From the NCBI GenBank assembly GCA_016743235.1, contig VRZD01000006.1:62001-126000 (forward strand): a DNA stretch of 64,000 nt. The letters are read 5' to 3'. The notes under the pieces are model-generated. The model was given only the letters and a program-made list of their open reading frames with translations, had not been told where the DNA came from and did not search any database. This document shows positions 17,604 through 25,057 of the stretch, piece after piece. How positions within the stretch are numbered: the stretch's first letter is position 1; every line of letters begins with the position of its first letter. Both the position numbers and the translations under genes were made by a program. The DNA is from Pantanalinema sp. GBBB05 (lineage in GTDB: Bacteria > Cyanobacteriota > Cyanobacteriia > Leptolyngbyales > Leptolyngbyaceae).

Positions 17604-18506
17604 TTAGCGCTGGCGCTGGATGATCCAGCGGGACAGAATATTGGTGATCAAGACCATTGCCACCAGAACTAACGCGGCCGACCAAGCAAGTTGTTGCCAG
17701 TTCTGGTAGGGAGTCACAGCAAAATTAAATACCAATACTGATAGGGTCGCTGTGGGCTTCCAGACATCCCAATTCCAATAGTTGTTAAACAATGCTGTAA
17801 ACAACACTGGAGCTGTTTCTCCGGCTGCCCGTGCCACAGCTAGCATGACCCCTGTGACGATCGCGGGGATTGCTGCGGGCAACACGACTTTCAAAACGGT
17901 TTGGTATCGGGTAGCGCCCAATCCCACGGCGGCTTGCCGTAACTCACTGGGAATGGCTTCTAGGGCTTCGGTTGCCGTTCGAACAATGGTCGGTAACATC
18001 AAGACTGCCAGGGCTACCCCCGCTGCCATTGCCGAGTAAGACTTGGTGGATAATACAATCCAACTATAGGCAAACACCCCCATGACGATCGAGGGCACAC
18101 CACTCAAGACGTTGGTGAAGAAATTGATCCAGCGAGCCAATTGTGTGCCTCTGGCAAATTCAGACAGGAAAATTGCCGCTAGAATCCCAAAGGGAATACT
18201 AATCACAGTAGCGATACCGACGGTCATTAACGTTCCCACCAAAGCATTGCCGAAACCGCCAGTCTGAAATTGGGGTGAGGTGGGTTGATAGGGTGGGGGC
18301 GGTAATTGGGTAAAGAGTTGCGGTCCCAACCGAGCAGCTCCATTTACCACGACATAAAATAGAACAGCAATTAACGGGATCAGGGCAAGAATAGCACAAG
18401 CAAAAGCGACCCCGGTCATCAAGTTAGAGAACAGGGTTTTGGGAGAGAACTGCGATCGTTTTAAGCTTCTCCCGGAAGCAATGGCATTAGAGAATTCTGA
18501 ACTCAT
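17604..18506 (-). CDS. pstA: Phosphate ABC transporter, permease PstA
   Basis: A 300-residue inner-membrane permease with about six transmembrane helices and the binding-protein-dependent transport motif EALEAIPSELRQAAVGLGATR (read in parts) that contacts PstB. The N-terminus is a short hydrophilic Ser/Lys-rich stretch. With PstC it forms the phosphate channel. It begins 17 bases after the pstC stop. Confidence 0.97.
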   Translation of the reverse strand: MSSEFSNAIASGRSLKRSQFSPKTLFSNLMTGVAFACAILALIPLIAVLFYVVVNGAARLGPQLFTQLPPPPYQPTSPQFQTGGFGNALVGTLMTVGIATVISIPFGILAAIFLSEFARGTQLARWINFFTNVLSGVPSIVMGVFAYSWIVLSTKSYSAMAAGVALAVLMLPTIVRTATEALEAIPSELRQAAVGLGATRYQTVLKVVLPAAIPAIVTGVMLAVARAAGETAPVLFTALFNNYWNWDVWKPTATLSVLVFNFAVTPYQNWQQLAWSAALVLVAMVLITNILSRWIIQRQR

Positions 18507-18523
18507 GAGAAACTCAACCCCTT

Positions 18524-19489
18524 TTAAACCTTCATCCGGACTCGGCTAACAATCATCTCTGCAAACACATTGACTACTAGCGTTAGCCCAAACAAAACTA
18601 GGGCTGCATACATCAGGGCAGAAATTTGTAGACCATCTGCCTCAGCAAACTGATTTGCCAGTAGCGAGGAGATCGTGGAACCCTGGGCTAACAGAGAAGG
18701 TGAGGGGACGCTAGAGTTGCCAATGAGCATTGTGACGGCCATCGTCTCTCCCATAGCTCGACCCAGTGCCAGCATGGCTCCCCCAATAATGCCAGAGATT
18801 GCCGTTGGGATAATCACTTGAAACAGAGTCTCCCAGCGGGTTGCTCCCAAACCATAAGCGGCCTGACGCAGTTCTGAGGGGACAGCCACCAGCGAATCCC
18901 GAGAAATGGCAGCAACGATCGGCAAAATCATAATTGCCAACACAATGCCAGCAATATAAATTCCCCGTCCGGTGGGAGGAGTACTGAATAGAGGAATCCA
19001 CTTAAAATGCTGATACAGCCACAAAGATGGACCTTGGAGGATGGGAGCCAGTACGAAAATTCCCCATAACCCGTAGACCACACTGGGAATTGCTGCCAGG
19101 AGTTCGATCATGAACACCAATGGTTTTTGCACCTTGAGTGGCAGAAAATCTTCACTTAAGACGATCGCCACTCCTACACCAATTGGGAGGGCGATCAGCA
19201 ACGCCATGAAGGACGTCACCAGAGTGCCATAGATCTGAGTCCAAGCACCGTAAATACTTTCCACTGGATTCCAGCGGCTAGTGGTGAGAAATTTTAACCC
19301 AAACTCTTGGATTGCCGGAATCGCATCCCGTCCTACCTGAAAAGCAATCAACAATAGGGTCAGTGCTACACCGCTCGCACAAATAATCGTCAGGCGAACG
19401 AAGCCTTTATCGAGTGCCCGCGATAGTCCACTTTGTTTATAGGACATCGACGGTTGTGTTGAGGAAACATCATGGAAGGGTGAAGCCAT
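18524..19489 (-). CDS. pstC: Phosphate ABC transporter, permease PstC
   Basis: A 321-residue permease with about six transmembrane helices, the PstC-typical region FLTTSRWNP and IYGTLVTSF, and the coupling motif AVPSELRQAAYGLGATRWE. It partners PstA. The 156-base gap from pstS upstream contains a small hairpin (19587-19604), as often found where the abundant pstS mRNA is separated from the permease genes. Confidence 0.97.
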   Translation of the reverse strand: MASPFHDVSSTQPSMSYKQSGLSRALDKGFVRLTIICASGVALTLLLIAFQVGRDAIPAIQEFGLKFLTTSRWNPVESIYGAWTQIYGTLVTSFMALLIALPIGVGVAIVLSEDFLPLKVQKPLVFMIELLAAIPSVVYGLWGIFVLAPILQGPSLWLYQHFKWIPLFSTPPTGRGIYIAGIVLAIMILPIVAAISRDSLVAVPSELRQAAYGLGATRWETLFQVIIPTAISGIIGGAMLALGRAMGETMAVTMLIGNSSVPSPSLLAQGSTISSLLANQFAEADGLQISALMYAALVLFGLTLVVNVFAEMIVSRVRMKV

Positions 19490-19586
19490 AAATCTTGATA
19501 GAAAGCAACGGCAGACGATCGGGCAAGCAGAATAGAACGTGCAGCGTCGGCATTAAGAGGGGGGGGATATTTTTTGAGCAATTCCA

Positions 19587-19604
19587 TGACAGTGATCGCT
19601 GTCA
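19587..19604. promoter_or_regulatory. Hairpin in the pstS-pstC gap
   Basis: TGACAG and CTGTCA pair around TGATCG. It may attenuate read-through or protect the pstS mRNA 3' end so that more binding protein than permease is made. No T run is present, so complete termination is unlikely. Confidence 0.35.
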
Positions 19605-19645
19605 GTCGTTGTCCATGTCCTCGAGCGATCACTATCCCAAGCAGA

Positions 19646-20767
19646 TTACTTGGCGGCTGCCACTGCAATGGCATCTAGTTTAGAAGCAACTTCAGACACC
19701 ATACTATCTGGCAAGGGCAAATAACCCAGGTCAGTTGCAGCTGTTTTACCATCCTTCAGTGCCCAGCTCACTACTTTCTTCAGCGCTTCTGCCTTGGCGG
19801 GATCTTGGTATTCTCCGTACAGTAACAGATAAGTCAAACTGACGATCGGGTAAGCCTCTTTACCTTCTGGATCAGGCACAGAGACCACAAAGTTCTCTTT
19901 GGGCTTGACCCCTTCTAATGCCTTAGCGGCGGCTTCTGGAGAAGGAGTAATAAACTCACCCGCTTTGTTTTGCAAAGCGGCCATCTTTAAGTTATTTTCC
20001 TTGGCATAGGAATACTCAACATAGCCGATCGCTCCAGGAGCCTGCTGGATTTGAGCTGTGACCCCTTCATTTCCCTTAGCTCCAGTTCCGGTTCCCCACT
20101 CAACCGATTTACCCGAACCAGCTTTCCAATTTGGGCAAGCCTCAACTAAATGCTTGGTAAAGATCGCTGTTGTCCCACTGCCATCAGACCGATATGCCCA
20201 CGAGATTGGGGTGTCGGGTAGAGTCACGCCAGGATTGTCTTGAACCAACTTGGGATCATTCCAGGTTTTGATCGAACCATCCACAATGCCGCAATAAGCT
20301 TCCCGCGATAGTTTCAAGTTTTCCACACCATCCAGGTTATAAGCCAGGACAATAAACAGACCGGTCGATGGAATTTGAATCGGACTGCTGCCCCGAGCTT
20401 GAGGATACTTGGCTCGGTCAGCATCTTTCATAGGGTCGTCGGAAGCACCAAAATCAACAGTTTGCTCCAAAAACTGTTTGACCCCTGCACCGCTACCCAC
20501 TGATTGATAGCTGATTTGCACTGCCGGATCAACTTTGTTGTACTCCGCAAACCAGCGTTGGTACAGCGGATTAGGAGCAGACGCTCCAGCCCCATTAATC
20601 GTCAGAGTTGCTCCCCCACTGGACTGGGTCGCCGTATTTGTTGTCGTCCCTCCACCTGCGGTGGGAGAGCTAGGGGGAGAACTGGGGGCACAAGCTGCCA
20701 TGCCTGCGGCTAAGACAACAGTTGTTGCCGAGATCGTCCAACGGGGTAACTTGGAGAGGGAAATCAT
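19646..20767 (-). CDS. pstS: Phosphate ABC transporter, substrate-binding protein PstS
   Basis: A 373-residue periplasmic phosphate-binding lipoprotein. The ATG at 20767 is chosen over upstream starts because ACTGAGGTTT gives a Shine-Dalgarno and because the longer frame would run through the Pho box. The signal peptide ends in GMAAC (Cys26), followed by a low-complexity Ser/Pro/Thr linker. Binding-protein motifs include GAGASAPNPLYQRWF, FGASDDPM and RSDGSGTTAIFTKHL, whose Ser, Asp, Arg and Thr residues hold phosphate in the family. It is first in the pst operon. Confidence 0.96.
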   Translation of the reverse strand: MISLSKLPRWTISATTVVLAAGMAACAPSSPPSSPTAGGGTTTNTATQSSGGATLTINGAGASAPNPLYQRWFAEYNKVDPAVQISYQSVGSGAGVKQFLEQTVDFGASDDPMKDADRAKYPQARGSSPIQIPSTGLFIVLAYNLDGVENLKLSREAYCGIVDGSIKTWNDPKLVQDNPGVTLPDTPISWAYRSDGSGTTAIFTKHLVEACPNWKAGSGKSVEWGTGTGAKGNEGVTAQIQQAPGAIGYVEYSYAKENNLKMAALQNKAGEFITPSPEAAAKALEGVKPKENFVVSVPDPEGKEAYPIVSLTYLLLYGEYQDPAKAEALKKVVSWALKDGKTAATDLGYLPLPDSMVSEVASKLDAIAVAAAK

Positions 20768-20815
20768 AAACCTCAGTAAATTTACTCTACGCGTCTCTCT
20801 AACGCTACAACCTGT

Positions 20816-20834
20816 CCGTAAAGGGAAGGTTAAG
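20816..20834 (-). promoter_or_regulatory. Pho box (SphR/PhoB site) upstream of pstS
   Basis: On the minus strand the sequence reads CTTAACCT-TCC-CTTTACGG. The first block is an exact match to the cyanobacterial Pho-box half-site and the second, three bases later, matches partly. It ends 48 bases before the pstS ATG. This places the pst operon under the SphS-SphR phosphate-starvation system. Confidence 0.75.
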
Positions 20835-21006
20835 CACACCTAGAATCCCAACCTGAAATCCAGATTGAGTGAAGAAAAATCTGTGTGCCATTTGACAATT
20901 TTAGTTGCAGAAACTAAATCCTGGTGCTCAATAACCTTATTGTCTGATGCCAGACCGCCTAAAATTGCTCTGATGCCTCAGAAAATGTTCTACCTGAACA
21001 GAACAG

Positions 21007-21047
21007 CTATTTCCTATCCTAATCTAATGGTCAGAAATAGGAAATAG
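21007..21047 (-). terminator. 11-bp inverted repeat after the SRPBCC gene
   Basis: CTATTTCCTAT (21007-21017) and ATAGGAAATAG (21037-21047) are perfectly complementary with a 19-base loop. It starts five bases beyond the stop of the minus-strand SRPBCC gene and is followed by CTGTTCTGTTC, so it may end that transcript. Confidence 0.5.
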
Positions 21048-21051
21048 AGAC

Positions 21052-21615
21052 TCAGATGGCTTGACAAAGAACCTGTCGCATCTGCTGAAGGTTACTAGGT
21101 AAATCAAACTGAATAGCTTGTTGAATCAATGGGCTAGGGACGGGAATGGTGGGAGTTGCCTGGACATAGTACGTTAGTAATGTGCCATCGGCATAATCAT
21201 GTAGTTTCAGGTCGGCAGCAAAATCCGTAAAACTGCTGGAATTGGAGTCTAATTGAAACTGAATTTGTTGCGAGGCGGTTTCCAGGACTTTAAGATAAAT
21301 TTCGACTTGTACAGTTAAAAATAAAAATGTTTTGCTGGCAGCTTGGTAAAGCCGAGTATAAGTGGGATGGGCGACAACTCGACTCTCCGTCATATCAGGA
21401 AAGTATTGTGTCCAGCGAGGATAATTGGTCAGGCGTTGCCACGCGATCGCGCGCTCCAGGGGTAAGTAGAGCTGGGTGAGCACGGCGGCTCCCCAGGCGG
21501 TGTGGGCTCGCGTATCAATCAAAATCTTGCCATTCAGGAGTGCTGCTGCACCACGATCGTTACAACCTAGATCAACCATAGCGGCAGTCGGGTGAGATGA
21601 GGTAGAAGCAATCAT
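21052..21615 (-). CDS. SRPBCC/START-like (polyketide cyclase/dehydrase-type) protein
   Basis: A protein of about 187 residues from the ATG at 21615; a TTG at 21648 would add 11. It has the layout of SRPBCC lipid- or cofactor-binding folds: IYLPLERAIAWQRLTNYPRWTQYFPDM (read in parts) near residues 60-90, a central strand region TFLFLTVQVEIYLKVLE, and a C-terminal helix PLIQQAIQFDLPSNLQQMRQVL. Cyanobacteria have several such proteins of unknown ligand. It is separated from the pst operon by its own terminator and has no obvious partner gene. Confidence 0.75.
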   Translation of the reverse strand: MIASTSSHPTAAMVDLGCNDRGAAALLNGKILIDTRAHTAWGAAVLTQLYLPLERAIAWQRLTNYPRWTQYFPDMTESRVVAHPTYTRLYQAASKTFLFLTVQVEIYLKVLETASQQIQFQLDSNSSSFTDFAADLKLHDYADGTLLTYYVQATPTIPVPSPLIQQAIQFDLPSNLQQMRQVLCQAI

Positions 21616-21950
21616 GTGAGTGTAGCGGCTCCGGTGAATGATGGACAAAGAAACATAAACGTCTCTTCACAAAACTAGCTCCATCTTGATGAAAAAGGGG
21701 TAAGCCAAATTGTGAAGATTTGAAGATTCTATGAGTCAACCGTAAAGTTGCGGCTCCGTATCTCAGGGCTGAGTTGCGTGGCAAGCGGCGCTGAATCAAT
21801 GACCTTGGTACAGTGATATGACTAAGGTTCCCTATTTTTTGGTGAAGTTGACACCCCAAAATTCTGCTTGCTTCCGGACAGCTGAATGCCACAATAGGGG
21901 CTGTAGTGCTGTAGAAATTTGAATATTTGTGAGCAGACCCCCCCGACCTG
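21616..21950. other. Intergenic region between SRPBCC gene and small membrane protein genes
   Basis: About 335 bases holding divergent promoters for the two flanking units. Long frames on the minus strand here have no recognisable protein pattern. No repeat or RNA gene is evident. Confidence 0.5.
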
Positions 21951-22133
21951 TTGGTTTCCATCCTGTTATATATTGTCGGCATTATGCTGGTGATGACTGC
22001 TGTATTAATCCTGTTGAAGGGGTTAGGGTGGTTAACGGTGCTACCAGACTATGCCATTTGGGCGATCGTGCTTCTAGCCATGGGCATGGGCATTATTGCT
22101 GGGGTACGTAGCTATAACACGCCTCGCCAGTAA
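21951..22133 (+). CDS. Small two-helix membrane protein
   Basis: A 60-residue protein opening MVSILLYIVGIMLVMTAVLI, with a KG-LGWLTVLPDYAIW turn and a second hydrophobic helix ending GVRSYN. The start is a TTG at 21951; an ATG twelve codons in is possible but would cut the first helix. It resembles the next gene in pattern (helix, basic-Gly, L-x-F/V-L-P turn, Trp, helix), so they look like a tandem pair. Function unknown. Confidence 0.6.
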   Translation: MVSILLYIVGIMLVMTAVLILLKGLGWLTVLPDYAIWAIVLLAMGMGIIAGVRSYNTPRQ

Positions 22134-22173
22134 TGGGGAGAAACTGAAACAGGAGCATTCTTCTATCACCACT

Positions 22174-22344
22174 ATGATCAGATCACTGAAACCGACAACA
22201 TTGGCCTTCTTGCTGACTCTAGGGATGACCCTGCTAATTTGGGTGCTACGCGGAGCGCGGATTCTATCTTTTGTTGAAGGTTGGGTACTATGGGTACTAA
22301 TTTTTCTCTGTATTCTTCTGGCAGTAATTAGTAATCTACGTTAG
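22174..22344 (+). CDS. Small two-helix membrane protein, paralogue of the preceding gene
   Basis: A 56-residue protein starting MIRSLKPTTLAFLLTLGMTL and ending LLAVISNLR. The ATG at 22174 is preferred; the longer frame from 22096 overlaps the previous gene. Two hydrophobic segments flank an RGARILSFVEGW turn, matching the KGLGWLTVLPDY turn of its neighbour. Its stop overlaps the stop of the convergent YihY gene by nine bases. Function unknown; similar tiny proteins are common in cyanobacteria. Confidence 0.6.
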   Translation: MIRSLKPTTLAFLLTLGMTLLIWVLRGARILSFVEGWVLWVLIFLCILLAVISNLR

Positions 22345-23253
22345 GGTTGGCTTCTGGCGGCGCATTGCTTCTCCCACTACAGCATTGAGTTGAGCGCCGA
22401 TCAGCATCACAAGTGCCCCTAGCTGCAACCAGACTAGCAAAATCATGACCGCTCCCAAGGCTCCGTAAATGCGGTTATAACTGCCAAAGTTTCTGACATA
22501 CAGGCGAAACAAACTGGACAGTAATGCCCAAAACACAGTTGACAATACGGCACCTGAGAGAATGGGAGTTCCCTTTTTCCAACGGCTGAGACCAAACCGA
22601 TAGATGAAGCCAAATGCTAGTGCTACTAGCCCTAATGCCAATGGTAAGCTCAGGCGTTGCCACAACCGTAATAGTTGCGGTTCCATAATATTGGGGCGTT
22701 TAGCGATCGTTTCCACCAGTTGATCGCTCTGACTGGCAACCAGTTGCACAATCCAATCACTAATCAATAGAGTGATGGATGCTACTAGCATTAACATGAG
22801 GGTGCCAATCGTCAAGGCTAAGGACACTAGCTTCGATTTCCAGAAGGCACGGCGTTGAGCGACAGGAATCTGATGAATTTCATCCAAGGCGTTCATGGCA
22901 GCACTAATGGCACCCGAAGCAATCCACAATGAAGCAATAAAACTAATAGAGAAGAGGCTTTGACTGCTAGAGCGACTAATTTCTTGAATAAATCCCTGAA
23001 TCAAGCCTAACACCTCTTCAGGTGCCACCCTTCCTAGTTGATTAATCAGTTGGTCGAAGGCTTGTTGGGATGATCCCAGCATCCCAATCGCGGTCAGCAG
23101 GGCAACGATCGCGGGAAACATTGCCAGCGTCGCGTTGAATGCAATCTCTGCGGCTAGACCCGGCAACCGCTGATGAGCACTGCGAATGAGCACTTCCCGC
23201 AGGGTGGCAATGTTGAGGTAACGAAAGAAGCGAAAGAAGCGATGAACTCGCAT
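22336..23253 (-). CDS. YihY/virulence factor BrkB family membrane protein
   Basis: A 305-residue protein with about six transmembrane helices. The family pattern includes LPGLAAEIAFNATLAMFPAIVAL near residues 30-55, GAISAAMNALDEIHQI near 115 and the C-terminal NRIYGALGAVMILLVWLQL. The family was once called ribonuclease BN, which is no longer accepted. Its role is unclear; transport or envelope maintenance has been suggested. It starts only three bases after the LCP gene stop, so the two are co-transcribed and a shared envelope role is plausible. Confidence 0.92.
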   Translation of the reverse strand: MRVHRFFRFFRYLNIATLREVLIRSAHQRLPGLAAEIAFNATLAMFPAIVALLTAIGMLGSSQQAFDQLINQLGRVAPEEVLGLIQGFIQEISRSSSQSLFSISFIASLWIASGAISAAMNALDEIHQIPVAQRRAFWKSKLVSLALTIGTLMLMLVASITLLISDWIVQLVASQSDQLVETIAKRPNIMEPQLLRLWQRLSLPLALGLVALAFGFIYRFGLSRWKKGTPILSGAVLSTVFWALLSSLFRLYVRNFGSYNRIYGALGAVMILLVWLQLGALVMLIGAQLNAVVGEAMRRQKPTLT

Positions 23254-23256
23254 GGA

Positions 23257-24648
23257 TTAAGGTGCAGTAGTCTGCTTAGATAAATTTTTCCAGTCCGCCC
23301 CCACCTTAATCGTCAAATCAGATTCCAGTTCACCCGTTGAATCTGCCTCTACCTTTCCAAACCCCAATTTATTCTGGATTTCTTGGGCCGCATCAAGATC
23401 CCCCTGCTGCACAATAATCCGGGTTTCTGGTCGGACTTGAGTTGCTTGCTCAACAATATAGACATTATGAAATCCGAGCTTTGCCAATTGCGCTTGAACT
23501 TGATAGGTAACTCCTGGAGTCCCAGAAGCGTTCTGAAGGGCAATGCGCAGCGTATCGGCAGACCGTGAGGTGGCTGTAGTCGTTGTGACTGGCTCAACTT
23601 CAAAATACTGTTTCATCACGCGATCGCGCCCTTCCAGGTTCATGATCCAGTAGCTGGCGACAAACTCATCTGGCGCACTGAAGCGTCCTGGTAACATCAC
23701 CATTTTGAACTCCCCTTCGCTCATCCGGCGACCTGCACTCACCAGTGCCAGCATTTCTTCAAAGCTGAGGTTGGTATCAACATACTTTTGCATCGCCTGA
23801 ATCAAGCTAGGAATGCGCGGAATAATCATGGGGTTAGTCACCTGTTTCCGCAAGGCTCGCAACAATGCCTGCTGTCGCTGCACCCGCCCGATGTCCCCAT
23901 AGCCATCATATCGGAAGCGAGCAAACTGCTCTGCCTGATCCCCATTCAATGTCTGTAACCCTGGTGAGAGTTCAATTTTCAGCTTCTGGGTTTTATCCTC
24001 ATAGGACATGGCTTGAGGCACATTAACCTCAACTCCCCCAATCAGATCCACCAGTTCCCGGAATGCATCAGTACTCACTCGCACGTAGCGATCGATCTGC
24101 ACTCCGTTTAACATCCCACTCACTGTTTGAGCTGCCAGAGTGGCGCCCCCCCGGACATTGGCATCATTGATTTTGGTCATGCCAACATTCTCCAGTTCCA
24201 CCTGCGTATCCCTGGGAATCGACAAAAGGCTAACCGAGTCGTTGAGGGGATCTACCCGCAACAGCAGCATGGTGTCACTCCGCCCATTAAACATTTCTGG
24301 GGAACCGGGCTTAGCCTCTGGAACTCGATCGATGCCCATCACCAAGATGTTTACAGGTCGGGAAACGTGATAACCAAACCCACTTCGCCAGATCTGCTCC
24401 GCTCCCCCTGTTTTCTCTTTAGAAAGGATTCCGGTTGGCAAGGGAACTAAAAACGCCATCACTAACCCCAAGGCAGCGGAGGTCACGGCGGCGGCTGCGA
24501 TCGCTAATCCCCTCACAATCCAAGGGGTGTCGGAGGAAGGGGGAGCGGAAGGCAAAGACATGATGGGTTGAAAGGGGACTGTAGAACTGGGACGCTGACC
24601 TGATGCATTCGAACTAGGGGATTCTGACTGAGTTTCAATTGGTTCCAC
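23257..24648 (-). CDS. LytR-CpsA-Psr (LCP) family protein with LytR C-terminal domain
   Basis: A 463-residue membrane-anchored enzyme. A GTG at 24648 starts a Ser/Pro-rich cytoplasmic N-terminus, a transmembrane helix lies at about 48-73, and the LCP domain at about 95-330 has VMGIDR, SLLSIPRDTQVEL and DAFRELVDLIGGVEVNVP, whose Arg and Asp residues contact the polyprenyl-phosphate donor in the family. A LytR_C domain follows at about 365-450 (LRIALQNASGTPGVTY). LCP enzymes transfer glycopolymers from lipid carriers to the cell wall. It leads an operon with the YihY gene. Confidence 0.93.
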   Translation of the reverse strand: MEPIETQSESPSSNASGQRPSSTVPFQPIMSLPSAPPSSDTPWIVRGLAIAAAAVTSAALGLVMAFLVPLPTGILSKEKTGGAEQIWRSGFGYHVSRPVNILVMGIDRVPEAKPGSPEMFNGRSDTMLLLRVDPLNDSVSLLSIPRDTQVELENVGMTKINDANVRGGATLAAQTVSGMLNGVQIDRYVRVSTDAFRELVDLIGGVEVNVPQAMSYEDKTQKLKIELSPGLQTLNGDQAEQFARFRYDGYGDIGRVQRQQALLRALRKQVTNPMIIPRIPSLIQAMQKYVDTNLSFEEMLALVSAGRRMSEGEFKMVMLPGRFSAPDEFVASYWIMNLEGRDRVMKQYFEVEPVTTTTATSRSADTLRIALQNASGTPGVTYQVQAQLAKLGFHNVYIVEQATQVRPETRIIVQQGDLDAAQEIQNKLGFGKVEADSTGELESDLTIKVGADWKNLSKQTTAP

Positions 24649-25057
24649 GTCCTCTCATACCTCTTGGCAATCTCTGGCTGTTCTAGCGAATTTATTTGGG
24701 CTTCGTCAAATTCTGGCAAACACTTGGGATTATATCGTGGAGGCAGGCATTAGCCCATCCTTAGATTGATGGAGATGCTGGGAAGGAGACGGGTGGGGGA
24801 ATGAAGCATGTATCCACTGCGATTGGGTGTTTGGTGACTACGATCGCCACCGTACCGGTTTCATCATGACGATTTGATCGGTTTCCTGATCAGACTCTGG
24901 AAATCTGGAAGAAGGGAAAAGAGGTCTATGCCTGACTGCCTATAGGATTGTGGAGCGTTTTAACTGAGACCTTGTTGCAATCGGCTCGATCGCTCCAGAT
25001 CCAACCCTAAAGCATAGACCGATGAACCTACTACATCATCAGTGGTGAAGGGAAGCC
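24649..25057. other. Divergent intergenic region, 409 bases
   Basis: Lies between the LCP gene (minus) and the coiled-coil/TPR gene (plus). It must hold both promoters. I see no repeat, RNA gene or convincing ORF in it. Confidence 0.5.

Noticed and set aside
21572..21982. 136-codon minus-strand frame upstream of the SRPBCC gene
   Set aside because: It overlaps the SRPBCC start and the divergent promoter region, and its translation has no family pattern.
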